DNA from: Paramoeba atlantica
Lineage: Eukaryota; Discosea
NCBI GenBank assembly: GCA_977017575.1
Contig: CDRNVI010000088.1
Coordinates: 62,001-126,000 of the forward strand
Direction: 5' to 3'
DNA length: 64,000 nt
The notes under the pieces are model-generated. The model was not told the DNA's origin and made no database searches. It worked only from the letters and a program-made list of their open reading frames with translations. This document shows, in pieces, positions 9,737 to 19,758 of the stretch; position 1 is the stretch's first letter, and the number at the start of each line of letters is the position of its first letter. The translations under genes were made by a program, and so were the position numbers.

Positions 9737-10454
9737 GAGGGGCTGCGGGTCGCGAGGTTTCACGAGGTTTCGCGAGGTTTCACCGAGGTTTCGCATGCAC
9801 AATAATTTTGTAGGGGTGATCACCGGAAAATAATGATTATATAAGCCTTTTATTATATTTATGTACACACATACTGTACCCCCTTAGTTATCAGTCACCC
9901 CCCCCCTAGTTATCAGTCACTTTTGGGCACTTCGATTTTTTTTTCGTCCACCGCCCCCCTAGATATCTGTCACATTTTAAAAATAGTAATTTTAATAATT
10001 AAAGTTAAATAGTATAGAGTAAAGCAATTGTAAGACAAAGAACTCCTTTTTCACGTCTTCTGACCCTTTTGAAAAATAAAAGATGCGGTGCAGATTGTAT
10101 TGGTTCTCATGTATGGATCATTGTGTGTGAATCCTCAGTATGAGTATGCCACATACATTAATAGATCTCTTAAAAATTTCAATGAAGAGAACGAATGCCT
10201 GTGTAGTCGTGATTGTGGCGTTGCTGAACCGATTTTTGAAAGACGTTTTGAAGATTTGAAAGATTATTGCTGTATTTCTATTATAAATTTTATTTATTTG
10301 CTGAGGTGTTGGACGACAAACATTTGGGCATGGCTTTGGGGGATTTTAACTGGGTTTCGCGAGGTTTCACCGAGGTTTCACGAGGTTTCACCGAGGTTTC
10401 ACCGAGGTTTCGCGAGATTTCACCGAGGTTTCACCCGCAGCCCCTCATGTGTTA
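9737..10454. mobile_element. fold-back type element with GAGGTTTC arrays at both ends
   Basis: The two ends share an inverted TGAGGGGCTGCGGGT (about 9739-9753 and its complement at about 10436-10450). Inside each end is an array of a roughly 10-bp unit, GAGGTTTC(A/G)C. It runs four to five times at about 9755-9795 and about eight times at 10352-10435. The interior is AT-rich and encodes nothing I can support. This organisation fits a nonautonomous DNA transposon with long, repeat-built terminal inverted repeats. A clear target-site duplication was not found. Confidence 0.6.
9885..9975. repeat. three tandem copies of a C-run plus TAGTTATCAGTCAC unit
   Basis: The unit CCCCCTTAGTTATCAGTCAC occurs at about 9888, 9900 and, diverged (TAGATATCTGTCAC), at 9955. 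Homopolymer C runs separate the copies. It lies inside the fold-back element. Confidence 0.65.
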
Positions 10455-11056
10455 AAAGTCTTAAATTTCTAGTATTTGCCTTGTTTTGATTGCAGTTCGA
10501 GAGCTTACTTCGTCACATGGTTTCTTTTTTATGTGCACCAAGCCTCACACCATGATACGTGATGAGGTCGAGGATTGACTTTGCAATGCCTTCCTCGCGA
10601 AGCGTCACGCGGCATACAGCATAGTCCCCGGCAACATAGTCACCCGGCATACAACATAGTCGTCGTAGGTCCAAACATTGAAAAACAAAATAGAAAAAAA
10701 TGGGGGGTCCAGGGGGGGCATATGCCCTTTAAAAAATTTATGTTTCGAAATCCAGGGAAGGGAAGTGTTAGAGAACGCCGCGGCGATAACCCCCACTTGG
10801 GGGTGACCCCCACTGGTACGCGCAGGAGGGGCCCGACAAGTTCGAAATTCCTAAAAAAACCAAAAGAAAAGTAAAAATTTTATTTTTCTAAAATCGACTC
10901 CTAAAACATATTTGGCTATTATCCGGCAAAAATGTACCCTAAATTGACGCTTTTTTTTATAGAAAAATATATTGATTTTTGGTTTTTACACTTGTTTTTC
11001 GTATTTTTGAGTACATCTTGTAGGTTCGTTTAGTATTTCCACATTGATTTCGTCTA
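10455..11056. other. repeat-derived spacer upstream of the Merlin-like transposase
   Basis: No gene is supported. Features seen are three diverged copies of GGCATACAACATAGTC at about 10610-10665 and a C/G-rich palindromic patch (ACCCCCACTTGGGGGT) near 10790-10805. It is probably untranslated mobile DNA. Confidence 0.45.
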
Positions 11057-12100
11057 CATGGACTGTCCAGGGTGCCCAACATTGGCCTGTTTGGCATTGG
11101 TGACTTCGATTCTACAGATAACAGCTAAAAATGTTGTTCCGTGGATGAAGAATCATTCATTCGGGGCGGACACTTCTTGTTTTCGGGGCGGAGCAATAAC
11201 CAGTTTGGTCTGGATATTCAGGAAATAGAGCATGTTTTCAGTATTCCTCGTGCTCCTCCGACTCACATGAGATATCTAATGGTGGATGAGACATACATGT
11301 ATATTGGTAAACGGCTGCACCACCGTGGTCACCAAACTCGAAAACGTAAGTTCTGGTTTATGACCGCAACTGAAGTTGATGAGCAAAGCGGAGAATCAAT
11401 ACAAACGCATTGGGAAATTACTCTCACGCGCACAAGAGTAGTAGAGTGTACGATGCTATGACTTTGTACGATCAGTGATAGCAAGCCGGAATTCCCTTGT
11501 TATTGCAGATGAATGGCGGGCGTATCAAGGAAAGATAGCTTTTGTCGACATCTAACTATATGTCATGCAGACGCGTTTTCTAGGGAGCACTCCCCTCATG
11601 TAACGGTCCATACTAACAACGCTGAAGCGGTGCATTCTTCTATTAAGGGTTATTGCAAGCGATTCTTTCACACGTGGGGTAGGGATTTGACCTCCTGCCA
11701 AGCCCGAGGCCGGTTTATTACATCCATTTTTTTTAAAACACCCGTGCAAAAACGATTTCAAAAACTGATGGTCATCATGAAAGGGCATTCGTCTGACACT
11801 ACTATGCCATCATTTCATCATCACGGTATATCAACACAGCTTCGCAATGATGATGAATCAGAAGATTCTGAGGACTCCAGCGATGATTCCGATGCAGGGG
11901 CTCCAACGACACGCTTAGGCCGGGCTTTGAATGAGCACATTCGACTACGAAGGAGGTATGGAAGAGAGAAAACAGGCGACTTTAAGTACCAGGTCCAAGG
12001 AGCCACAGATCGCCGTTACACCGTCTATATTGGCACTGGGGGAACTCAATGCACGTGTCCAGACGGCCGTAGAGGGAACAGATGCAAGCACATTTATATA
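11057..12100 (+). pseudogene. Merlin/ISXO2-like transposase with C-terminal SWIM zinc finger, 5' part
   Basis: Fragments in this interval read in order as an IS1595/ISXO2 (Merlin) DDE transposase. They show MVDETYMYIGK (first D, about 11279), LVIADEWRAYQG (second D, about 11500) and VHTNNAEAVHSSIKG (E, about 11610). An acidic Asp/Ser-rich linker follows, then a SWIM-type zinc finger CTCPDGRRGNRCKH (about 12050-12091) with pattern C-x-C-x(n)-C-x-H. The second catalytic block lies in another frame from the first and third, so at least two small frame changes near 11455-11530 have broken the gene. It is then cut by the Tc1-like element at 12101. The remaining C-terminus is at 19759-19851. It is either an old plain DNA transposon or a host gene derived from one. 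Confidence 0.65.
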
Positions 12101-12235
12101 CAGTCCAGGTACTGGTTTCCCCCCCCCAGGCTCCTGAGCACACCGTAAGAGCTTTTGACCTAATTCCTTCGACATTCAACGGATCTCGAAAAAGTAGAGC
12201 GTTTCTCGTCGTTTTTTTGCCCATCACCCCCCCTG
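12101..12235 (+). repeat. left terminal inverted repeat of the 7.65-kb element
   Basis: Matches the complement of about 19612-19754 over about 130 bp with few mismatches and small length changes in the C and G runs. It begins with CAGTCCAGGT immediately after TATATA. Confidence 0.85.
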
Positions 12236-12378
12236 GGTCAAAAATATTTTGAAAACACACGAAAAAATAGCATAATTTTAACAAAAATATCCAATACTTC
12301 AAAAAATTAGGAGTTTTTTATCAAATATGGTTTCTTATTCTATGAATTTGAGGGATACCCCCGTTAAATCTACTAAAA

Positions 12379-13180
12379 GTACTCCAACTCGGCGAAAAAC
12401 AAGACACCCCCTATTACCCATAAAACTTCGCGATGTGCACTCCCAGAGCGCCTTGAAATTGTCCGCCAATATAGAAAAGGAAATTCGATTCATACTTTAG
12501 CTAAAACTTTTGGCAGGGACAGAAAGACTGTCCGTGAAATTCTGTCTACGTGGAAGTCTAAAAGTCCACTAGAACCCAAACCCCACCCAAGCCCTGGTTT
12601 CTCTGTGTCTACGAAGCCATTCAGGGCGGCACTCGTCAAAGTTGTTGACGATGCTAACAAAACAATCGATGGCTGCCCATCCTTTCCTTGGGTACATAAC
12701 GAAATGATTAAAAAGGGGTTTCATTGCTCTCTAAGCACAATAAAGAAAACTCTACGTTCATTAAATTACCTACTACAAGCAAAAGCACCTAGCTGCGAGT
12801 TAAAGCAACATCACAAAGAGGCCCGCTTAAGTCTAGCAGAGTCTTTATTGTCCTTTCCCAAAGAAAAATTAGATTCTATAATTTGGACGGACGAAAAAAA
12901 AATTACATGTGGTTCAAAGACTTACTCTCACTTTTTTATCGGAAAGAAAGGATGTACCAAAATTAAAATGAGGAGAAACAACCGATGGTTTGGTGGTAAA
13001 GGTGTCATGGTATGGATGGGAATCAGTGTGAAACACGGCCCTTTTTTGCATTTGTTTTCATCCCAATCGCAAGGTAAAAAAATTAGGGATGCAAGTTCCG
13101 TGAATCGCGCATGTCTTACTAATGTGATTTTATGTAAAATTTTAGAGGATTCGTTTCCAGGCCTGCGAGGCTTAATATAG
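12379..13180 (+). pseudogene. Tc1/mariner-like transposase, N-terminal part
   Basis: The frame opens without an ATG and shows an N-terminal helix-turn-helix (RLEIVRQYRKGNS, then TLAKTFGRDRKTVREIL). The first catalytic aspartate follows in IIWTDEKK, then VMVWMGISVKHGPFL, the usual strand after the first D. It ends at a stop at 13178-13180, after KILEDSFPGL. The downstream part of the catalytic domain resumes at about 13545. Between them lies about 360 bp that does not fit the family, with a 19-bp direct repeat. GCAAGGTAAAA near 13070 resembles a splice donor, so an intron is possible, but I judge a broken transposase more likely. Confidence 0.65.
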
Positions 13181-13310
13181 CTTAAATTTATCGATACACT
13201 TTTCATTATCATATCTTTCGGAACTTAATGTCCCTTCAAACTTTTAAATTCTACTTTGCCAGTAAGCAACGCATCACTTCGCATCACTTTGTCACCTTTT
13301 CTGCCCTCTT

Positions 13311-13542
13311 GCAGGACTGTTTCGCGTGTCGCAATTCGCTCGCTTTCAAAACGTCATACGAAAACTGGTCGAATTCCAAACGGAGCTGAAAAGGAGTTTC
13401 GGCGCTCGACGGATGATAAACACACCAGCGTTTCGTGCACGTTTCGAAGCGTTGTCTGATCCTGCCAACGCCCTCCGCACTGCCACCTGTTTCGCTATCC
13501 AATGCAACCGCCTTCAGGTGACCGCAGGACTGTTTCGCGTGT
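13311..13542. repeat. 19-bp direct repeat bracketing about 194 bp within the transposase gap
   Basis: GCAGGACTGTTTCGCGTGT occurs at 13311-13329 and again at 13524-13542. The 194 bp between are GC-richer than the surroundings. The arrangement looks like a small insertion with a long target duplication, or a local duplication by slippage. Confidence 0.7.
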
Positions 13543-13544
13543 TT

Positions 13545-13945
13545 CCGTGAAGGGTGAAACGATTCTCGTTGAGTGTTTTTCAAAAAGGGGGGGTATTCTT
13601 GAATATTTAGTTGAAAATAGAGAACAAGCGATTGTGCAAATGGACAATGCGGCCACGCATAACAATACGAAGCGTGTCCTTTTCGAAAAAGGAATTACTC
13701 GATTGGAGTGGCCAGCACTCTCTCCTGACCTCAATCCGATCGAGAATGTTTGGTCAATAATGGACCGAATTGTGAAAGAAATTCTGAAGCCAGAGACTGA
13801 AACACAGCTCCGGAAGGCAATAAAGAAAGCCTTCATGATGCTTAAGCGTCATCCTTATCGACGCCAAGTCTTAAATTGCATAAATTCAGTACCTAAACGC
13901 TTGCGAATAGTGCAGAGCGTTCAAGGAGACCATTGTGGGTATTAA
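13545..13945 (+). pseudogene. Tc1/mariner-like transposase, C-terminal part
   Basis: The frame contains the last two catalytic residues: AIVQMDNAATH (second D) and WPALSPDLNPIENVW (E). There are 32 residues between them, where Tc1 proteins usually have 34. It then runs into a helical tail and stops at 13943-13945. Together with 12379-13180 it covers the whole domain order of a Tc1/mariner transposase, but the two pieces are separated. The transposase belongs to the element bounded by the inverted repeats at 12101 and 19754. Confidence 0.7.
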
Positions 13946-13995
13946 TACAGTTTCTGTACCTTGTTGATTTTTTTTTCCCTACCCTTTACAACGAC

Positions 13996-16900
13996 ATGTT
14001 TTGCTTACTACTAGGGAAGGGCACACACCAGGCGTCGCAGGACTCTCCTAAGAGACCACGCGACGTGTCTAACCAAAACAAAAACCTGTCCCTGAAAGGC
14101 ACTCCCACAGACAGGGTTGCAAAATCTGCTACCCGAACCGTCCAGGCTCTATCCCAAAAGAGCAATGAGTCCCTTACCAGCGACACAGGAGAAGCACCCC
14201 CAGCTCCATGCAAACATCCTTGTAAGGACAAAAGCACCTGCGGACACCCCTGTTGCAAGCGGGGTGTAACGCGGCCACATATCCTGGTCACTCCTCACAC
14301 AAACGAACTTCCCCCTCACCCCGTCCCCCCCACCACACAACAAACGGTTCCGGAGTGCAAACACCGCTGCAAGGACAAAGCTCACTGTGAACACCCATGC
14401 TGCAAACGACACCTGGTACGCGTAGCAAAACCGGATACGTACAACAATAAGAGAAGTGACGTACCGGTGGATGCAAGAGAAGACGTGAAGGTGATCACGG
14501 CTGTGAGTGTAATGCCGGTACAACGTAGCACACCCTGTAAGCATGTCTGTAAAAACAAACAGACCTGCGGGCACCCATGTTGCAAACGTAATCTTACACC
14601 AACAACATACGAACTCACGAGCACTACGGCGAGCGGTCAAGAATCCGGGCCCAAAGAAGCTCCAAGTACGCGACAAAGGGACGAAACGTCACCGCCATGC
14701 GCGCGTGACCGCGTAACACAGGATGTGAAAGTACCGAAATCAAGCAACCTACTTGGCATGGCAGCGCGAGCTGCAACACGATATCTGTTTTCAAGCCGCA
14801 CTCAACCGTACGCTAACGGCACTCCCTCAACCCCGGCGGTAACCGTACGACCTCACAGCAGCACCGGACAGGAACGCTTGTCGTACACAATAGCACCCTG
14901 TCCAAAAGACGAACACGATTTACATGTACCCCCACCCAAGGAGGTTACTCCCCATCAAAAATCACCCACTGTTACCGTCGGTCGTGCCGTCGCATCAACT
15001 GCCTGCTCGCTTGCCAAATTCCTACCTTTCAACGGCGTTCCATGTCAAACTCCGGACTCCCAAAGCCTCCCCAAACCTAAATCTCAAACACAACTTCAGG
15101 TCCACGCCTTAACTAGCGTATGCAAGCATATCTGCAAGAGTAAAGATCAATGTAAGCACGTGTGCTGCAAGCAAGGCCTAGGCCCCGCCTCCGAACAAGC
15201 AGACCGTGTCGAGCCCTGTAAGCATAAATGTAAGAACAAAGCAGGGTGCGGCCATCCTTGCTGCAAACGCACTGGCACACCGTTGACTTCGCTTGACACA
15301 CCGATAAGCAAACTGGATGGGCAGGATACTCTACCCACCGGCCCATGTACCCTTCCCAAGAATCTCGTCACACCGTCCCTAAACGCAACCACTACGACAG
15401 CTGACCGTGCCGTTGCCAGGGAACCAACCATCCCGACTCCCAAAAACAAGGCACCGGAAAGTATCATTCTCTTGGACTCACCTTCCCCAGCACACCAACA
15501 CAGTCCGCGGAATGAGAATGGCGATGACGAAGTCCCATCCTGGGTTTTCCAACAAGCGCACAGCGTAGGGCGAATACAAAGCCCGCCGCTTGAACAAGGA
15601 AGCCTCTTACCCCCATCACAACTGGACACCCATTTACATTCGGATGAATCCGAGGGTCCCCAGATTCCCACACAAACTCCCGACAGCCCGTCACAGTATC
15701 TCCCGCCGCCCCAGGACCCCACGCATCCCGTAACCCATAACCGACACAAGCAACGTTTCCACTTTATCCAGTCCCGGTCAAAACCTGTCAAACTCCGCCT
15801 CGTCAACGACAACACATGGAGATATTTCCCGGATGTGCATGCAGCATGCGTAAGCCAACTTGTGCGTAGTCGTATCCCTTCCCCCCAGGGGGCTGAAGCC
15901 GCCCTGTCCAAAGCGCTCAATGGGAAAAGTGCAGCACACGACATCGTCGTAGAAACGTGTACCGTAGACGAACTTATGGAAAAGAGAGCGTGTGACTTTT
16001 TAGAAGTTAGTAGAGTAGACTCAACAAGTCACATTTCTCGCCACGCGAACTGGGTATCTCTTTTTCACGACAGCCGCCTGGAATTATACAACCACTACGC
16101 ATCACCTAGCTCAATGGGTAAAGCGGTAAACAAGGTACTGAACGGGAGAGCGGTCCCTGGGTTATCGGCGTTTCGGATCGTTCTGCTCCTTCGCACCGAC
16201 GACAAAGAAGAAGTACAGCCATCAAAGCCCCAAACGGTCCCAACACTTCCACCATACGAGATTATTTCGCGTGACCACGCCTCCTCCTTGAAGCGGACGC
16301 ACCCATGCCAACATCGATGCATAAGTAAACTCAAATGCAGCCATCCATGCTGCAAAATCTATGGACCATCCCTCGATCAGGGAATCGAAGGAGACTCTGA
16401 GGGGAGCCCCAACGCAGGACAAGAGCAAGAACACCCCGAACTTAACCCCCCCACTTCCGCTTCCTCTCCGAGACTACTCGACGAGACGGAGTACCTTTTC
16501 CGCACGGCACGATACATCCAGGGGGGCAAGTTAAACATAAACTTGGCTGACGCGCACTGGCACGAGGTGGAACGTAGGGCCCTCCACAGATGCAACACCT
16601 TGCTCACTGTCTCTGGCGACGCACTCTCCGCCGTCCATAACGCAGAACTACTGAGTGCAATACTAGCGGTGTCGGCATATGAAGTGGCGCGAGACGTCGA
16701 CTCCAGGAAGGGTTTCATTATCCGAACGGCTCGAGGACATATAAAGGGGAAAGTCCGTCCATTAGAAAGCGAAAAAGTTGCCTTTTCCTTCTCTCGACAT
16801 GTAAAACAACTACAAATGAAGCTGCGATACACACACGGCAAGGCTCCCCGCATGGCGTTGAAACAAAAGATTAAGGAAACCAAAAAGGCGGAACGTATAT

Positions 16901-19443
16901 ACAGCGCAGAAGCCATGGCCCAAAAACGGGAACTGGAAAGTCGCTGGGCACTTCAACAATTCAACCGCAATCCATGGACGGCTGCGAGTCAAACCTTGGA
17001 CAAAAGGACAGAAGCAGAAAGTGTACCGGCCTATCCGACTTGCAATGTACAGAAAGTGGAAAGTGTGTTCACAACATTACTTACGGACCCCACTACAGTG
17101 CATCACTTACCACCCCACGACGTCCTCGGAAACCGTCCTCTGGCAGAAATGACCTGGGACGAACTGGCTTCAATCGACATTTCGAACGCTCTCACATCAA
17201 AGAAAAACAGCAGTGCTCCAGGCCAGGACTCCATTACGTACCAGACTCTAAAGCGATGCCACAGCTCCCACACCCACATGGCAAACGTCTTCAACGCGCT
17301 AGTGCGCTTCAGCACATGTCCGACGTCGTGGAAAATATCCGTCACTCGCCTCATTTACAAAAAAGGGGAGCCTGACAACCCACAAAACTGGCGTCCCATC
17401 GGCCTGACTAGCGTACTAGGGAAACTCCTGCATTCCATCATCAGCCGGAAAATGACGAAATTCCTACTTGAAGCCTCTGTCATTGACCCCAAGATACAGA
17501 AAGGCTTTCTCCCCGCCATTAACGGTACTCTCGAACATACGCAATCCCTCTCAGAGCTCCTACGCCACTACCGGAAGAACAAGTGGAACTACTGCATGGC
17601 CCAGCTAGACCTCAGTAACGCCTTTGGTTCACTCCCCCGCAACATCATCTTTGAAGCACTGGAATGGGCGAGAATCTCCCCAAACATTATTAAATACGTC
17701 CAATGCTTATACACTGACGCAAGTACCCGCATTAAATGTTACGAAGGTCTGTCCAGCGCGATCCCAGCTAAACGAGGTGTCTTACAAGGTGACACTCTCT
17801 CTCCTACGCTCTTTCTGGTGATTATGGAGCTAGCCCTACGTTACATGGCAAAATCGTTTCCCTCATTTGGATTGAACCTCCCTGGATTTCCAAAAAGCTT
17901 CCTAAAAGCGTACGCCGACGATCTCACGGTCCTGACGAATAGTGAAAAAGAAATGCAACTGGCTGTTGAAACACTATCCACGGTACTCAGTTCGCTTGGC
18001 CTTTCCATCAACGTCAAAAAGTGCAGAGTCCAATATATGGCGTCCAAGAAAAATGATGAACACCCCGGCTACATGACACGACGTCCTCAAATTTTCATCA
18101 AGAACGAAGCTATACCGCATATATGCGACGAAGGAAGTACGTTTCTTGGCATGAATATTGCCCCCGGTTCTCAACAATCCCGAGCCCTTTTCACGAAAGT
18201 TAGGCCCTTATTGAAGCGATGGCTTCATAACATTGACCAGTCGGCCCACGACCTCCCATCAAAAATTTGGATATATCAACACGCAATCATCTCTCGGCTA
18301 CGCTTCACCTTTACTATACACCCATGTATCACGCTCAACTTTATTTTACGCCTTCAGAAAATGTGTACTCACTCCCTGAAACGGTGGATCAATGCGGCTA
18401 GAACTACATGCAGCGAAGCAATCTACTCTCAGCGTGGATGGAACATCTGCAGCTTGTCCAGACTCTGGGAGGACTGTACAGCTGATCTTCTCTGTCAAAT
18501 GAAGCGGTCCCGAGACCCGAACGTTACCGCCGCACTGCAGGAAAGAATACGGGCTGAAGAACATAAGCGCAGGAAAGGCCAAGTTCGACCAGCATGTGAC
18601 ATCACACACATACTGGAGGATCGCGACCTCGCAAAACGAACTCTTCTTGAGCTTAATGAGGACCGAATGATCAACGCACTACGCCGCAGGTCAACGTTCG
18701 CTATTCAGTGGTGGGATATAGCCTCCGAGGAAGAACAGGCGAAAGATTTCAGCGCCGCGATAAACGGACTACGTAGCACTTCCCTTAGCCGCTTCGCAAC
18801 TTCTTTAATGGTACAAAACACTCTCCCTACTAGGACAATGCTGAGGACATGGGGAATTCACGGCACAGATACAGTACAATGCCGAATTTGTAAACAAGAA
18901 CCGGAAACATTACGACACCTCTTATCCTCGTGCAAGGTATCACTAGAACAGGGACGTTACACGTATCGCCATGATTGTGTACTCTCCACCTTTGCAAACG
19001 CGATACTCTCTTCCCCCCATACCGCAGAGGCACATTTTGATCTCCCACACCTACGTCAACTACCCGCATGGTGGTCCGACCTGGAAACACAGCTTCGCCC
19101 AGATGGAATCGTCAAACTCAACGACGGAACTGAATTTATCGTTGAGTTGACGATGCCCTGGGAGGAAAACGTACACGAAGCCCACTGCCGAAAAGTAGAA
19201 AAGTACATAAATATTCTACACCGACGAAAAATAAGGTACTCAGACTGCCACTTGATATGCTTTGAAGTTGGAGCTAGAGGTCTCCCTTCTACGACGCTGC
19301 GTCACATCAACCGTCTCTTTTTGGGTGACAAGGCACTCTCAGATAAGTGCCGTGTCGAAGTCATCCGAACGGCGATCCGGAGCAGCTTTCAACTCTGGCT
19401 GAAAAGGGAATCCCCTTTATGGGACAACCAAAGCTTTGGTTAG
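13996..19443 (+). CDS. RLE-type non-LTR retrotransposon polyprotein, 1815 residues, open
   Basis: One uninterrupted frame from an ATG at 13996. The N-terminal half has six copies of a Cys/His motif, C-x-H-x-C-x2-K-x2-C-x-H-x-CC-K. It also has two copies of a short domain ending in LNGKSAAHDIVV and LNGRAVPGLSAFRIVL. The middle is a reverse transcriptase: NSSAPGQDSITYQTLK, then IYKKGEPDNPQNWRPI, MAQLDLSNAFGSLP, GVLQGDTLSPTLF and the YADD box at 17911-17922. The C-terminus has a C-x2-C-x8-H-x4-C knuckle (CRICKQEPETLRHLLSSC) and a restriction-like endonuclease (RPDG followed by FIVELTMPWEE). This order places it near R2/NeSL/CRE-type LINEs. No frame break is seen, so it may be young. It is plus-strand, GC-richer than its surroundings, and lies within the Tc1-like element. 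Confidence 0.9.
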   Translation: MFCLLLGKGTHQASQDSPKRPRDVSNQNKNLSLKGTPTDRVAKSATRTVQALSQKSNESLTSDTGEAPPAPCKHPCKDKSTCGHPCCKRGVTRPHILVTPHTNELPPHPVPPTTQQTVPECKHRCKDKAHCEHPCCKRHLVRVAKPDTYNNKRSDVPVDAREDVKVITAVSVMPVQRSTPCKHVCKNKQTCGHPCCKRNLTPTTYELTSTTASGQESGPKEAPSTRQRDETSPPCARDRVTQDVKVPKSSNLLGMAARAATRYLFSSRTQPYANGTPSTPAVTVRPHSSTGQERLSYTIAPCPKDEHDLHVPPPKEVTPHQKSPTVTVGRAVASTACSLAKFLPFNGVPCQTPDSQSLPKPKSQTQLQVHALTSVCKHICKSKDQCKHVCCKQGLGPASEQADRVEPCKHKCKNKAGCGHPCCKRTGTPLTSLDTPISKLDGQDTLPTGPCTLPKNLVTPSLNATTTTADRAVAREPTIPTPKNKAPESIILLDSPSPAHQHSPRNENGDDEVPSWVFQQAHSVGRIQSPPLEQGSLLPPSQLDTHLHSDESEGPQIPTQTPDSPSQYLPPPQDPTHPVTHNRHKQRFHFIQSRSKPVKLRLVNDNTWRYFPDVHAACVSQLVRSRIPSPQGAEAALSKALNGKSAAHDIVVETCTVDELMEKRACDFLEVSRVDSTSHISRHANWVSLFHDSRLELYNHYASPSSMGKAVNKVLNGRAVPGLSAFRIVLLLRTDDKEEVQPSKPQTVPTLPPYEIISRDHASSLKRTHPCQHRCISKLKCSHPCCKIYGPSLDQGIEGDSEGSPNAGQEQEHPELNPPTSASSPRLLDETEYLFRTARYIQGGKLNINLADAHWHEVERRALHRCNTLLTVSGDALSAVHNAELLSAILAVSAYEVARDVDSRKGFIIRTARGHIKGKVRPLESEKVAFSFSRHVKQLQMKLRYTHGKAPRMALKQKIKETKKAERIYSAEAMAQKRELESRWALQQFNRNPWTAASQTLDKRTEAESVPAYPTCNVQKVESVFTTLLTDPTTVHHLPPHDVLGNRPLAEMTWDELASIDISNALTSKKNSSAPGQDSITYQTLKRCHSSHTHMANVFNALVRFSTCPTSWKISVTRLIYKKGEPDNPQNWRPIGLTSVLGKLLHSIISRKMTKFLLEASVIDPKIQKGFLPAINGTLEHTQSLSELLRHYRKNKWNYCMAQLDLSNAFGSLPRNIIFEALEWARISPNIIKYVQCLYTDASTRIKCYEGLSSAIPAKRGVLQGDTLSPTLFLVIMELALRYMAKSFPSFGLNLPGFPKSFLKAYADDLTVLTNSEKEMQLAVETLSTVLSSLGLSINVKKCRVQYMASKKNDEHPGYMTRRPQIFIKNEAIPHICDEGSTFLGMNIAPGSQQSRALFTKVRPLLKRWLHNIDQSAHDLPSKIWIYQHAIISRLRFTFTIHPCITLNFILRLQKMCTHSLKRWINAARTTCSEAIYSQRGWNICSLSRLWEDCTADLLCQMKRSRDPNVTAALQERIRAEEHKRRKGQVRPACDITHILEDRDLAKRTLLELNEDRMINALRRRSTFAIQWWDIASEEEQAKDFSAAINGLRSTSLSRFATSLMVQNTLPTRTMLRTWGIHGTDTVQCRICKQEPETLRHLLSSCKVSLEQGRYTYRHDCVLSTFANAILSSPHTAEAHFDLPHLRQLPAWWSDLETQLRPDGIVKLNDGTEFIVELTMPWEENVHEAHCRKVEKYINILHRRKIRYSDCHLICFEVGARGLPSTTLRHINRLFLGDKALSDKCRVEVIRTAIRSSFQLWLKRESPLWDNQSFG
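14208..16365 (+). repeat. six Cys/His motif copies in the LINE N-terminus
   Basis: Copies begin at about 14208, 14358, 14530, 15121, 15217 and 16309. A typical one is CKHPCKDKSTCGHPCCK, with all Cys, His and the core Lys (except that the last copy is looser) conserved. The spacers are Pro/Thr/Ser-rich and not conserved. The motif resembles the C-terminal Cys/His finger of HFM1/MER3 helicases. It probably binds zinc and nucleic acid. Confidence 0.85.
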
Positions 19444-19611
19444 CAAATGGTCTAGCAGGCGACGTCATATGCGTACGTCCTGTTAGACTTTATTACTCTA
19501 CAGGTAATGCCCTGTATAGATATAATATTACATACACCTTTTTTGTCATTTTTTACCCCCCTTCAAAAATATTTTTATTTTTGAAATTTGCCATCTTTGA
19601 TCACACCCACC

Positions 19612-19754
19612 CAGAACCCAGGGGGGGTGATGGGCAAACAAACGGCGGAAAACGCTCTACTTTTTCGAGATCCGTTGAATGCCGAAGGAATTAGGTCAAA
19701 AGATCTTACGGTGTTCTCAGGAGCCTGGGGGGGGGGAAACCAATACCTGGACTG
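19612..19754 (-). repeat. right terminal inverted repeat of the 7.65-kb element
   Basis: Inverse complement of 12101-12235, ending in CCTGGACTG and followed by TATATA. Slightly longer G and C runs than the left copy. Confidence 0.85.
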
Positions 19755-19758
19755 TATA

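Larger units (their letters stand above)
12101..19754 (+). mobile_element. 7.65-kb Tc1/mariner-like element carrying a LINE
   Basis: Terminal inverted repeats of roughly 130 bp lie at 12101-12235 and, inverted, at about 19612-19754. Both start CAGTCCAGGTA and continue through a C-run, GGCTCCTGAG and CAACGGATCTCG, differing at only a few positions. The tips start with CAGT and abut TATA on both sides (12097-12100 and 19755-19758), in line with TA-targeting Tc1/mariner elements. Inside are pieces of a DDE transposase (12.38-13.95 kb) and a 5.4-kb RLE-type LINE frame (13.99-19.44 kb). Normal Tc1 elements are 1-3 kb, so the extra length is the LINE. The high similarity of the two ends suggests a fairly recent insertion. 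Confidence 0.8.

Noticed and set aside
10575-10874. Plus-strand 99-codon frame before the Merlin-like gene
   Set aside because: Made of short repeats and C/G runs. No domain, no start context.
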